From JAGQOZ01 sp041399205 (GTDB lineage: Bacteria > Planctomycetota > Planctomycetia > Pirellulales > Pirellulaceae), in NCBI GenBank assembly GCA_041399205.1, contig JAWKTK010000018.1:1-64000 (forward strand): a DNA stretch of 64,000 nucleotides, in the 5' to 3' direction. Below, piece by piece: positions 31,409-40,518 of this stretch (position 1 is its first letter; every line of letters begins with the position of its first letter). A model generated the notes under the pieces. The model searched no databases and was not told the DNA's origin. It saw nothing but the letters and a program-made list of their open reading frames with translations. A program made the position numbers and the translations under genes.

Positions 31409-32374
31409 TCAATCGGTTACCGGCACCGAAACCACGCGACAGCTGCCAACGTCCGATTCGAGTGGTTCGCCCGATTCGATCGCGGAACAGCGTACCATGG
31501 CCAAGCCCAGTGGCGATGCCGTTCGAACCGAACGCGCCACCGAAGTGATCTTGCCCACCGTCGCGCCCGCTTGTCGAAGTTCACTGCCCACCGCAGGCAA
31601 GTTTGGTTGGTCCCAAGCGACACCCGCCAGTTGTTTGTTGACGTGTCCCAACGCGTCCAGGCGAGCGACCGTTTCTTGCCCCAGATAACAGCCTTTCACA
31701 AAGCTGATGGCCAGATCGTTCCGATCAAGCTCTTGCGGTAGATTCGATTCGTCAAAGTCGATGCCGAACCAAGGGAAGCCGTGCTCAATCCGAGCCAACT
31801 GCAGACATTCGTCCGAAATGGCTGCCGTGCCAGTCTGGGCCAGTTGATCTACCAGCCACGCGACATCCGCTGGGCTACCGGTGACTAGAAAAGAGTCTAC
31901 GTTCAAGAGGGGCACCAATGCGATGTGCAATTCAGGTCGAACCGCCGGACGGAGATGCGAATACGGGTTAGACGGCAGCGGTTCGGCCAATAGTTGGCCA
32001 AGCTCATGGGCTGCTGTGGGACCTGCAACCAATTGCTGACAACGGGCGGTGGACAAATCGGACAGATTCACGTCTTCAGAAATCAGATATTTGTCAAAGT
32101 GAGGCAACAGGACGTTGGCTTGCTGCGGCACGGTTGACAGTAGCAATTGATCCGTTTCGCAAAAAAAGAATCCATGGCCGATTGTCTTGCCTTGCACGTT
32201 GGTAACAAAAGCTTCGCAACCCTGATTTGCTGTCAGTGATTTGATGTTGTTCGTGCACAGATTGTTCACAAACGACTGACGGTCACTACCCGTAAACTGA
32301 ATCAGAGTTCGATCGGGAAGGGCAACGGTGACGGACGCGTTGTGCAGTTGTTGATATTCTTGTTTTAGGTCCAC
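31409..32374 (-). CDS. ygfZ: Folate-binding YgfZ/GcvT-like protein
   Basis: 321 residues from the GTG at 32374, chosen because AAGGA lies 7 bases upstream; a TTG start at 32413 is possible but poor. It shows the GcvT-like N-terminal pattern (LIQFTGSDRQSFVNNLCTNN) and the diagnostic motif KGCYLGQE of YgfZ proteins, which use tetrahydrofolate and that Cys in maintaining certain iron-sulphur enzymes. Cytoplasmic. It is 60 bases downstream of the LarA-like gene on the same strand. Confidence 0.9.
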   Translation of the reverse strand: MDLKQEYQQLHNASVTVALPDRTLIQFTGSDRQSFVNNLCTNNIKSLTANQGCEAFVTNVQGKTIGHGFFFCETDQLLLSTVPQQANVLLPHFDKYLISEDVNLSDLSTARCQQLVAGPTAAHELGQLLAEPLPSNPYSHLRPAVRPELHIALVPLLNVDSFLVTGSPADVAWLVDQLAQTGTAAISDECLQLARIEHGFPWFGIDFDESNLPQELDRNDLAISFVKGCYLGQETVARLDALGHVNKQLAGVAWDQPNLPAVGSELRQAGATVGKITSVARSVRTASPLGLAMVRCSAIESGEPLESDVGSCRVVSVPVTD

Positions 32375-32434
32375 CGAGCGGTCCTTGTCCGAAAGTGAAC
32401 AAATTTGATGCAACTTGGTTGTGATTCGATCATA

Positions 32435-33667
32435 TCACGACAAGACTTCGTCGCGAACCAGCGCCACGGCTTGCTGAGCATTCTCTAAGACAATGCACGA
32501 ATCGTGTCGACTGGCTAATCTCGCAATTTCGTCGGGATGCGTCACAAATGCGACGCCCAGTTCTTCTACCAATTCTTCGCTCAATTCGCTCAACAGATAA
32601 ACTCGAGTTCGTTCCATGGCTTGCGTTAATTGCATGGCGGCCAAAGCATCTTTGGATTGCGTTTTGGCCAGAACCTGATAGGCATTCTCGAGCGATTCAC
32701 TGCCCGCTAGTTTTTGAATGGCGGGGCCGGGTGGCGTTTTGAGATCGCAGCAGATGACCAGCGTTCCGTCATCTTCGATAACGCGTAATGCCGCGTCGAT
32801 GGATCTGGCAAGATTCGCCCATGTCTGCTGCCGCCGATCACCGTTGATGGTGGCAATCACCATGTCCGTTCGCGACGGAACTTCAAATGTCCAAGCGTCA
32901 TCGCAACGCTTCTGGCCTTCCGTTTGCACGGTATCACAATCGCCGCACAAGATATCCAGTACTGAATTGTCCGCACCGGGAATGACTTGAATAGTGAGCC
33001 GTGACCCGAGTTGCCAGATGGCGTTGTGCGCTTCATCACTACGCTTATTCGCTTCCGTGGAAGATAGCACCGACTTAGGTCTGGCGTATTTTTGCTGAGT
33101 AGGTTTGTCTGAGAAGCGAGGAAACAGGGTTTCGTCCACGCCCAAATAACCAAGCGACGATTGAGGTCGCAGCGAACCGATCGAAATCACCACATCGGCA
33201 TCCACAATAAAGCGATTCACATAGACCGAATCGCCTCCTTCCACCGGCGCCAAAAAGCTCAGCGATTCTCGATCATCCGGCCGATGCACCAGGACTTCGA
33301 TGCGTTCTTGTAGTTCACCAGGCAATCGTTTGGTGAACGAAGTTCCGGTCGCTTGCCGACTCAATCCCGTCAAAATCACCTTGATGTTTTGTGCGTCGAC
33401 GCCTATCTGCAACAGCTCTAAAACGGCACCTGCGACAATATCTTCGGCGCACCGCACACCTTCTCCTACGGCCAAAACGACTTGATCTTCCTGCAGCACG
33501 GCGTCTTGCAGCGGCGGGTAGTTCAGGGGCGTTTGCAACAACGCTCGGACGCGATCGGTGATGGTCGCAGCGTCCAGCGGCGGTAACGTCGGTCGTCCGA
33601 CGGCAACCAGCGAAACGTCGTCGGGGATGGTGAATCGAGCGTTGATGCCGTAGTGAAATTTGTGCAT
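32435..33667 (-). CDS. Lactate racemase N-terminal domain (LarA/DUF2088)-like protein
   Basis: 410 residues from the ATG at 33667 (AAAGGA upstream). The start FHYGINARFTIPDDV is the typical LarA/DUF2088 opening. LAVGEGVRCAEDIVAGAVLE corresponds to the conserved Arg region and VLVHRPDDRESL to the LarA His/Asp loop. LarA is a nickel-pincer racemase and its many DUF2088 relatives are uncharacterised. The LarB/C/E cofactor genes are not present in the window, and the middle differs from LarA, so true lactate racemase activity is doubtful. A LarA-like 2-hydroxyacid racemase or epimerase is the safest description. Confidence 0.8.
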   Translation of the reverse strand: MHKFHYGINARFTIPDDVSLVAVGRPTLPPLDAATITDRVRALLQTPLNYPPLQDAVLQEDQVVLAVGEGVRCAEDIVAGAVLELLQIGVDAQNIKVILTGLSRQATGTSFTKRLPGELQERIEVLVHRPDDRESLSFLAPVEGGDSVYVNRFIVDADVVISIGSLRPQSSLGYLGVDETLFPRFSDKPTQQKYARPKSVLSSTEANKRSDEAHNAIWQLGSRLTIQVIPGADNSVLDILCGDCDTVQTEGQKRCDDAWTFEVPSRTDMVIATINGDRRQQTWANLARSIDAALRVIEDDGTLVICCDLKTPPGPAIQKLAGSESLENAYQVLAKTQSKDALAAMQLTQAMERTRVYLLSELSEELVEELGVAFVTHPDEIARLASRHDSCIVLENAQQAVALVRDEVLS

Positions 33668-33695
33668 CAGAATGTTCCTTTGCCAAGTCGATGCG

Positions 33696-34328
33696 TCACA
33701 TTTTTGCCAATAACGATCTCGGTATAAGACCGTCAATAAGGCGGTTCGCACAATCGTTCGAGTCGAAACTGGCAAAATCAAAGAACGAATCGACCGTTGC
33801 CAATCCAACCATGGTTGCTCCGACCAGATCTGCCAAACGTGCCGAACAAGCGTCAAATAGAGCTCCTTGTCCAACAGCGATCGCTGCGATGCTCGTTCCG
33901 CCACTGTTCCCCGAAATATACTCCCGCAAGCGCGCGCCCGCTCCCAGCAGCACCGCGCCGATGGCGGAACCGACAATCGGAATCCACGAACCCAGGATCA
34001 CTCCGGCAAAACTGCCAATAATGGAACCGAACAAAGACAGCAACATCGCTCGACGACTGGCGCTCGTGTTTAGCCGCCAGCGGCCGGCCAAAAATTCCAC
34101 GACTTCCCCCACCCGCCAGAAAATCAGGCCCAACACACACCACCATGAAACGTGTGCCGCTTCGGCTGACCCAAACAACAACGCAAACAGGCCGTCAGCA
34201 GTACAATGATCCAGTTTCCCAGCAGCGTGACAAAATTCAGCGCTGGCAGAACCGTTTAGCATCAATAAGATGAACGCGGCCAAATAATAGGTCCACGTCA
34301 AATCAATCTGCCAACCAAAAATGTTCAC
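33696..34328 (-). CDS. DUF456 family membrane protein (compensating frameshifts)
   Basis: About 210 codons from a GTG at 34328 (AGGA upstream); longer upstream ORF sequence is antisense to the WYL gene. The C-terminal half shows the DUF456 pattern: VGEVVEFLAGRW, a small basic linker, then Gly-rich helices LFGSIIGSFAGVILGSWIPI and VGSAIGAVLLGAGARLREYI. Between about 34245 and 34190 the natural sequence (VLPALNFVTLLGNWIIVLLT) is in another frame, so two compensating indels are present. Function unknown; integral membrane. It lies 28 bases upstream of the LarA-like gene. Confidence 0.68.
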   Translation of the reverse strand: MNIFGWQIDLTWTYYLAAFILLMLNGSASAEFCHAAGKLDHCTADGLFALLFGSAEAAHVSWWCVLGLIFWRVGEVVEFLAGRWRLNTSASRRAMLLSLFGSIIGSFAGVILGSWIPIVGSAIGAVLLGAGARLREYISGNSGGTSIAAIAVGQGALFDACSARLADLVGATMVGLATVDSFFDFASFDSNDCANRLIDGLIPRSLLAKM

Positions 34329-34537
34329 TCGCCGTACTTTCCTAAAAACGAGACCTGCCGCTGAAGCTTCCGACACACCAACGTAATTCGATTCGCTAGT
34401 TCTTTCAGCGTACCGTAGTTGGCCGTTGTTGACCACGCGGGCTGCGGAGTGTTCCATTCTTGGCAGGGCGAGGCAATCCGAGTAGCTTGTAGCACTGAAC
34501 GGATGATTCGATTGCAGACCAAACGGAGTGTGGCGAG

Positions 34538-35551
34538 ATGGCCAGAAACGAACAACTGATTCGACAGCACAAACTATTGCAGATTCTGGAACGGTATCGA
34601 TTTGGTCGCACGCTGACGGAACTTCGAGACGAAGTGGTCGAAGATCTCGGTCTGACTTCGTTGCATACTCAGCGTCCGTCGCGATTGGATGCGCTGCAAG
34701 CCGCCGGGATCGACGTAGGCGTGGTGGAAACACAACGAGGTCGCGTCTGGAAGCTGGGGCCAACGTTCAAGGGGACACACAAAATTACCGCCACGGCGAC
34801 CGAACTGATTGCTTTGTCGCTGGGCCGAGACCTCTTGCATCCGCTGGCCGGCACGCCGTTTTGGATTGGCATTGAATCGTTCTGGAACAAGATCCAAGAA
34901 TCGTTGCCCGACCCGGTAAGCGAACACTACGAAAAGTATCGGCAGGTGCTGCACGTCTTAGGAACTCCGGCCAAGTCCTATGAAAAACATCACGGCATCA
35001 TCAAGACGATCAACCGATCCATCTTGGAGCATCGCGTGGTAGAAATTGAATACCAAAACGCGGGACAGACTGCGGCCAAGACGCGAAAGATCTTGCCATA
35101 CGGAATTGCTCTGTACCGAGGTAGTTTGTATATCATTGCCGATGCCCAAGAAGCGGCCGAAGAAGCAGATCCGATTCGTCATCTTAAGTTGGATCGGTTT
35201 CACAAGGCAACGGCGTTGGACGAATGGTTTAAGCCTCGTCAGGGCTTCGACCTGGAAAAGCATCTGCGCGAAAGCATCGGCATCTTTGGTGGCGGGCAAC
35301 TACAGAAGTTTCGCATTCGAATTAGCGAATACGCGGCCCAATGGATTCGTGAAGATCCGTGGCATTCGAATCAAACCATTTCCCAAGAACCCGACGGTAG
35401 CTTGGTCTTAACCGTCAACGCCGCACATGAAATGGAGATTATCCCGCGAGTCCTAGCGTTGGGCACCGAAGCAGAACTCCTTTCGCCCGCCAAATGCCGC
35501 CGCGCCATCCAAGCCACCATTCAGCAACTGGCGCAGAAATACGATGCGTAA
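34538..35551 (+). CDS. WYL-domain transcriptional regulator (YafY-like)
   Basis: 337 residues. An N-terminal helix-turn-helix (about 1-75: LIRQHKLLQILERYRFGRTL) is followed by a WYL domain. Here the signature region reads LPYGIALYRGSLYIIADAQE, with the usual W/Y-Y-L degenerate, then the RHLKLDRFHKATAL strand, and a C-terminal WCX region (PWHSNQTISQEPDGSLVLTV). WYL proteins sense nucleic-acid-like or small ligands and control DNA-damage or defence genes. No defence gene is adjacent. It is divergent from the DUF456 operon, which it might regulate. Confidence 0.88.
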   Translation: MARNEQLIRQHKLLQILERYRFGRTLTELRDEVVEDLGLTSLHTQRPSRLDALQAAGIDVGVVETQRGRVWKLGPTFKGTHKITATATELIALSLGRDLLHPLAGTPFWIGIESFWNKIQESLPDPVSEHYEKYRQVLHVLGTPAKSYEKHHGIIKTINRSILEHRVVEIEYQNAGQTAAKTRKILPYGIALYRGSLYIIADAQEAAEEADPIRHLKLDRFHKATALDEWFKPRQGFDLEKHLRESIGIFGGGQLQKFRIRISEYAAQWIREDPWHSNQTISQEPDGSLVLTVNAAHEMEIIPRVLALGTEAELLSPAKCRRAIQATIQQLAQKYDA

Positions 35552-35863
35552 CGTTTATCTACCCGGGAAGACGTTGTGCGATTGTTTGTTCGTTCAAGTT
35601 CGCGGGATCCGCGTCACACAGGCTTCTGTCCCTTGGGCTTGGTCGTAATTTCGAGCTTGTCGCGCGAGCCACGACTTGCGAGATTGAGGTTGCGGATTTT
35701 GGCAGCCCTAAACGTAATGAATGAAATGTTTCCACGGCCTCGCGGACTAGAAAATTCGGCCGAGACAACAAGCATTTGCAACTTCAGAAGCTACGACAGG
35801 GGTTGCCATTGCCAGCATGCTGTCATGTCAGTTTGCTAGCATTCCAGCAATTCTGGCAAATCT

Positions 35864-35879
35864 GCATTGACGTCAATGC
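35864..35879. promoter_or_regulatory. Perfect 16-base palindrome
   Basis: GCATTGACGTCAATGC is fully self-complementary and lies 250 bases upstream of gmd. Typical size for a dimeric regulator's operator; the regulator is unknown. Confidence 0.5.
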
Positions 35880-35980
35880 TCGAATTGGCGTACTCTTCCG
35901 CGACCGTGGTTTTCGCACCGGCTGAGTTACGCAGAATTAACTTGTTGGGCGAAGCGACCATGGCGGTTTGAATGGGAACT

Positions 35981-35996
35981 TGCCAGTTGGCTGGCA
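35981..35996. promoter_or_regulatory. TGCCAG inverted repeat
   Basis: TGCCAG-TTGG-CTGGCA, 6-base arms, 134 bases upstream of the gmd start. Its half-site recurs at 35810 and 35853 (reverse), suggesting a repeated binding motif. Confidence 0.45.
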
Positions 35997-36129
35997 GTAC
36001 TTTCGCATTGATCTAAATATCAGGTTCGTAACAGAAAATTTCGATTTCACGAAAAGTCTGTGTTTTGACATGGACGAACAATCGAACAGAGAACCAAATC
36101 GATCATGCGGGCAGACAAAAGGTAAGGAT

Positions 36130-37140
36130 ATGGAAAACAAAACCGCGCTGATAACCGGAATCACGGGTCAAGACGGCAGTTACTTGGCTGAATTTCTTTT
36201 GTCCAAGGGCTATCAAGTGCACGGCATTGTCCGACATGCCAGCACGGAAAATTATTCTCGAATCAAACACATCCTAGACCAAGTATCACTGCACAAAGCC
36301 GACCTGCTGGACGAACGATCGCTAGCGTCATTGGTTGCAGCCATTCAGCCCGATGAATTCTATAACTTGGCGGCCATGAGCTTTGTGCCGGTCAGTTGGC
36401 AGCAGCCGTCGCTTACGGCCGAAGTCACCGGATTAGGTGCTCTTCGCGCCTTAGAAGCGATTCGCAGCGTGAATCCAAAAATTCGCTTCTACCAGGCCAG
36501 CAGCAGTGAAATGTATGGTCATGTGGTAGAAACACCGCAAAGCGAAAAAACTCGATTCTATCCGCGAAGTCCCTATGCTGTGGCCAAGGTGTTTGCTCAC
36601 CACATCACGGTAAACTATCGCGAAAGCTATGACATGTATGCTTGCAGTGGCATCTTGTTCAACCACGAATCACCTCGTCGAGGCATCGACTTTGTCACTC
36701 GCAAAATCACCCACGCTGCCGCTCGTATTAAGCTGGGCCTTCAAAGCGAATTGCGTTTGGGCAACTTGGACGCCAAGCGAGATTGGGGTTTTGCCGGCGA
36801 CTACGTGGAAGCCATGTGGTTGATGCTGCAGCAAGACGAAGCGGAAGATTATGTCATTGGTACCGGCGAAACAACTCGAGTAGGTGACTTCGTTCAGTTG
36901 ACGTTCGACTACTTGGGCTTGAACGCGGACCAGCACGTTGTGATCGATCCCAATTTTTATCGTCCAGCCGAAGTGAATCTGTTGCTAGCGGATCCAACCA
37001 AGGCTAAGCAACAATTGGGCTGGACGCCCAAGACCGATCTCAAAGCGTTGGTGCACATGATGGTGGATTCGGACTTGGAATTGGCTCGCGCCGAAGCGGG
37101 CATGCCAGCCGAATCGACTGGATCACTGAGGGCAGCTTAA
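36130..37140 (+). CDS. gmd: GDP-mannose 4,6-dehydratase
   Basis: 336 residues from the ATG at 36130 (AAAGGTAAGG just upstream). The NADP Rossmann motif is GITGQDGSYLAEFLL with GIVRHAS. The catalytic Ser is in QASSSEMYG and the Tyr/Lys pair in YAVAKVF. RRGIDFVTRKITHAAARIKL is the GMD substrate region. It converts GDP-mannose to GDP-4-keto-6-deoxymannose, the precursor both of GDP-perosamine (next gene) and of GDP-fucose (fcl at 48.6 kb). First gene of the cluster. It ends GSLRAA, the first of the Ala-Ala tails shared by the cluster. Confidence 0.95.
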   Translation: MENKTALITGITGQDGSYLAEFLLSKGYQVHGIVRHASTENYSRIKHILDQVSLHKADLLDERSLASLVAAIQPDEFYNLAAMSFVPVSWQQPSLTAEVTGLGALRALEAIRSVNPKIRFYQASSSEMYGHVVETPQSEKTRFYPRSPYAVAKVFAHHITVNYRESYDMYACSGILFNHESPRRGIDFVTRKITHAAARIKLGLQSELRLGNLDAKRDWGFAGDYVEAMWLMLQQDEAEDYVIGTGETTRVGDFVQLTFDYLGLNADQHVVIDPNFYRPAEVNLLLADPTKAKQQLGWTPKTDLKALVHMMVDSDLELARAEAGMPAESTGSLRAA

Positions 37141-37276
37141 GGTTGTCAGACAGAAATGTTGTCCACACAGCTTGCATGACAGATTTGCCAGGTGCGTTGC
37201 CGACGTAGCGTGCTTGGCGGGGCGGCAGTTCGGATGAGTCGGGAATGGATTCTCGTAGCAGGAGCAATGGACAAGG

Positions 37277-38427
37277 ATGTCGCAAGACTGGATTCGCGTC
37301 GCTGAACCGTGCTTGCACGGCAACGAACGGCAATATGTTCTGGATTGCTTAGACACGACGTGGATTTCGTCGCGAGGCAAATACATCGAACAATTTGAAG
37401 AACGCATGGCCGAATTTTGCGGCGTGCCGTTCGCCATTGCTACCAACAATGGCACCACCGCGTTACATCTGGCTCTAGCTGCTTTGGGAATCGGGCCCGG
37501 TGACGAAGTGATCGTCCCCACGCTGACGTACATCGCATCGGTGAATGCGATTCGCTATTGCGGTGCCACGCCAGTGTTTGTGGATGCCGAATTTCCCTAT
37601 CTGGGCATTTCGCCCGCCGATGTGGAACGCAAAATCACTTCGCAAACCAAGGCCATCATCACCGTTCCGCTGTACGGTCATCCGGTCGACTTCGATGCCA
37701 TTGACCAGATTGCTCGGCAACACGGTTTAGCCATTGTGGAAGATGCAGCCGAAGCGTTGGGCGCTTCGTACAAGGAACGTCCCATGGGCAGCATGGGGCA
37801 TTGCGCTTCATTCAGTTTCTTCGGAAATAAAACCATCACCACCGGCGAAGGCGGCATGGTGGTGACAAATGACGCACAATTGGCAGACCGGTTGCGATTT
37901 CTACGCGGCCAAGCGGTGTCACCCACCAAGAACTACTGGCATACCGACGTGGGCTACAACTACCGTATGACCAATATTGCCGCCGCGCTGGGTTGTGCTC
38001 AAATGGAAAAGATAGACGACTATTTGCAACGTCGTCAGCAAGTAGCACACTGGTACCAAGAAGCGTAGCCGAACATAGAAATTGGCTGCACCTGCCGGAG
38101 GCAGCATCCTGGGCGAACCATTCCTACTGGATGTACACGGTGCTACTGAAGGACGTGGTGGGCTTGGAACGAGACCAGGTGATTGCCGATCTACACCGCC
38201 GCAAAATTGAAACTCGTCCGGTGTTTTATCCGGTCCATCATATGCCGCCGTACGCATCGAACGAATTGTTCCCGGTGTCAGAGAAATGGTCTTATCGAGG
38301 CATCAGTTTGCCAACACACGGCAATCTGACGCAAGCCGATGTTCACGTTGTCTGTCAGCATTTGATTGAGACGTTGGCTATGGAAGAAGTTGCCGTGGAA
38401 ACCGATCGCGTTCGTCGCGCGGCCTAG
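37277..38427 (+). CDS. per: GDP-perosamine synthase-like DegT/DnrJ aminotransferase (frameshifted)
   Basis: About 383 codons. DegT family features: NNGTTALHLALAALGIGPGD, the PLP-phosphate/ring-binding EDAAEALGASY, and the Schiff-base Lys in FSFFGNKTITTGEGGMV, a sequence typical of perosamine synthetases. With gmd directly upstream this supports 4-amination of GDP-4-keto-6-deoxymannose to GDP-perosamine. One base is missing near 38065: the first frame stops after HWYQEA and the next frame continues AEHRNWLHLPEAAS to the end, RVRRAA. The active site lies before the break. The ATG at 37277 follows GGAG and AAGG. Another DegT specificity remains possible. Confidence 0.85.
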
Positions 38428-38444
38428 CCTGTGGAGTTGCATTC

Positions 38445-39484
38445 GTGAAGGTAGTCTTGGCATCCAGTTTCGTACCGTTCATTAAAGGCGGAGCGACTGC
38501 CATTGTGGAATGGCTCGAAGCGAAGCTCGTCGAACACGGACACCAAGTAGAATCGGTGTTCTTGCCCTTCGTTGAACGTCCCGAAACCATGATGGACCAG
38601 CTGCTTAGCTATCGCATGTTGAACATGACCGAATCATGCGATCGGCTGATTGCCTTCCGACCACCGGCGTACTTGCTCCGCCATCCCAGTAAGTTCCTGT
38701 GGTTCATCCATCACTTCCGCGCTACTACGATTTGTGGGGCACACAATATTGCGGCTTAGAAGACAACGCCAAGAATCGTGCTTTTCGAAAACGCATCTTC
38801 GCCACGGACGAAGTCGGTTTGTCGGAATCCGCCAGAATCTTTACCAATTCCAAAATCGTTTCGAACCGGCTGAAGAACTTCAATTCGATCGATAGCGAAG
38901 TCCTGTATCCACCCGTATTTCAGTCAGAACGCTTTCATTGCGAATCGTACGATCCGGTTATCGTCTGCATTTGCCGCTTGGAAGATCACAAACGCCAGCA
39001 CTTGTTGGTAGACGCCATGCGTTACACCAAAAGCAAGGCCAAACTAGTGTTGGCCGGTGCCAGTCATTCCGGCAGTTACCCTAGAAAACTAAAGCTGAAG
39101 GTCCTGAAGTATTGCCTCAGCAACAAGGTCAAGATTCTGGACCGCTGGATTTCGGAAGAAGAAAAGTCACAACTGTTGGCCACGTGCTGCGCCGCTGCGT
39201 ACTTGCCTTTCGATGAAGATTCCTATGGTTATCCGTCGCTGGAAGCTCAGCACGCTTGCAAGGCCGTGCTAACGACCAATGACAGTGGTGGCGTTCCAGA
39301 ACTGGTCACGCATGGCGTGAATGGTTTAATTGTGGACCCCAACCCCAAGGCCATTGCCGAAGCGATTGATCAATTAGTCACCAACCCGCAGAAGACTCGG
39401 GATATGGGACAAAACGGACCGGTACGGATTAACGAACTGGATATTAGCTGGGATCGAGTAATCAGAAAGTTGACCGCGGCATGA
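38445..39484 (+). CDS. Family-4-like glycosyltransferase (frameshifted)
   Basis: GTG start at 38445. The N-terminus VVLASSFVPFIKGGATAIVE has the GT-B pattern with a nucleotide-proximal GG. The C-terminal half has VICICRLEDHKRQHLLVDAM, YLPFDEDSYGYPSLEAQHA (the E-x7-E-like donor site) and NDSGGVPELV. One base is missing near 38722 (HHFR then YYDLWGTQYCGL in the next frame). It is a paralogue of the next gene: both share VPF-GG, LW-x-IHHF/VHQF, YDLW and PFDEDS. It overlaps that gene as ATGA and ends RKLTAA. Cytoplasmic or membrane-associated. It transfers a sugar in glycan assembly; donor unknown, and GDP-sugars are plausible from the neighbours. Confidence 0.83.
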
Positions 39485-40518
39485 AGATTCTGGTCGTCAA
39501 TAATATGGTGCCGTTTGTACGAGGCGGTGCGGAAGAACTGGCCGATCACTTGGTGCGACACTTGCGCCGTGCCGGACATGATGCCGACTTGATGCGTATT
39601 CCATTTGCTTGGGATCCTGCTGATCGCCTTTATGACGAAATGATTTCTTGCCTGAATATGGAATTGTGGAATGTGGATCGAGTGATCGCGCTGAAGTTTC
39701 CGGCGTATTTGATTCCTCATCCGAACAAAACCATGTGGCTGGTCCATCAATTTCGCCAAGCCTACGATTTGTGGGATTCGGATTATAGCTTGATCCCGCA
39801 CAGCGATTCTGGCACTCGGCTACGAGATGCCATTCGCGCGGCCGACAACGAATGCTTCGCCAGCGTCAACGGGTTTTATTGTATTTCACCAACCGTCCAG
39901 CAACGTCTGCGGCAGTTTAACCAGATGGATTGCCAAGTGCTGTACCATCCACTGAATGATCCAGAAAACTTTCAATGCCAGTCTTACGGAGACTACATTT
40001 TTGCCGGCGGACGCATCAATGAAGGTAAACGACAGCATTTGCTGGTAGAAGCGATGCAGCATGTGACCAGTGACGCCAAACTGATTGTGGCTGGGCCGCC
40101 GGAAACAAAACGAGACGCCGAACGATTGCAGCGAATTGTCAAGCAACACAACCTGCAAGACAAGGTGCAGTTGGAATTGGGCTTGTTGCCTCGAGAAAGA
40201 ATCGCCAACTTGGCCACCAACGCATTGGCATGTGCCTACATTCCGTTTGATGAAGATTCGCTGGCCTATGTCACCATGGAATCTTGCGAAGCCAAGAAGT
40301 TGGTGCTTTCGGCCAGTGACGCGGGTGGCGTGTTGGGATTGGTCAATGATGGCGAAACCGGTTTCGTTTCGCCGCCGACTGCGGAAGAATTGGCGGATCG
40401 AATTGACCGAATTTTCACCGACCGAGCAAAATCAATACGCATGGGCGAAGCGTCGTACGCAAATTGGCGAGACAAAGATATCAATTGGAAAAACACAATT
40501 CAAAAGTTGGCCGCATGA
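39481..40518 (+). CDS. Family-4-like glycosyltransferase
   Basis: 345 residues, intact. GT-B fold: NNMVPFVRGGAEELADHLV at the N-terminus, IFAGGRINEGKRQHLLVEAM at the domain boundary, IPFDEDSLAYVTMESCEAK with the donor-binding acidic pair, then SDAGGVLGLVNDGETGFV. A tandem paralogue of the previous gene, so the two probably add similar sugars in turn. ATGA overlaps on both sides (start 39481, stop 40518) indicate tight coupling. It ends QKLAA, identical in its last three residues to the ssrA tag end. Confidence 0.9.
   Translation: MKILVVNNMVPFVRGGAEELADHLVRHLRRAGHDADLMRIPFAWDPADRLYDEMISCLNMELWNVDRVIALKFPAYLIPHPNKTMWLVHQFRQAYDLWDSDYSLIPHSDSGTRLRDAIRAADNECFASVNGFYCISPTVQQRLRQFNQMDCQVLYHPLNDPENFQCQSYGDYIFAGGRINEGKRQHLLVEAMQHVTSDAKLIVAGPPETKRDAERLQRIVKQHNLQDKVQLELGLLPRERIANLATNALACAYIPFDEDSLAYVTMESCEAKKLVLSASDAGGVLGLVNDGETGFVSPPTAEELADRIDRIFTDRAKSIRMGEASYANWRDKDINWKNTIQKLAA

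Larger units (their letters stand above)
35552..36129. promoter_or_regulatory. Long leader region ahead of the glycan cluster
   Basis: 578 bases without a convincing gene, upstream of the nine-gene cluster. It holds a perfect 16-base palindrome at 35864-35879, a TGCCAG-ttgg-CTGGCA inverted repeat at 35981-35996, and further TGCCAG/CTGGCA half-sites at 35810-35815 and 35853-35858. I take it as the control region of the cluster. Confidence 0.5.

Noticed and set aside
34329..34763. N-terminal extension of the DUF456 frame
   Set aside because: It is antisense to the WYL gene and lacks family similarity; the GTG at 34328 fits better.
33696..35551. Defence island around the WYL regulator
   Set aside because: WYL proteins often mark defence loci, but the neighbours (DUF456, LarA-like, gmd) are not defence genes.
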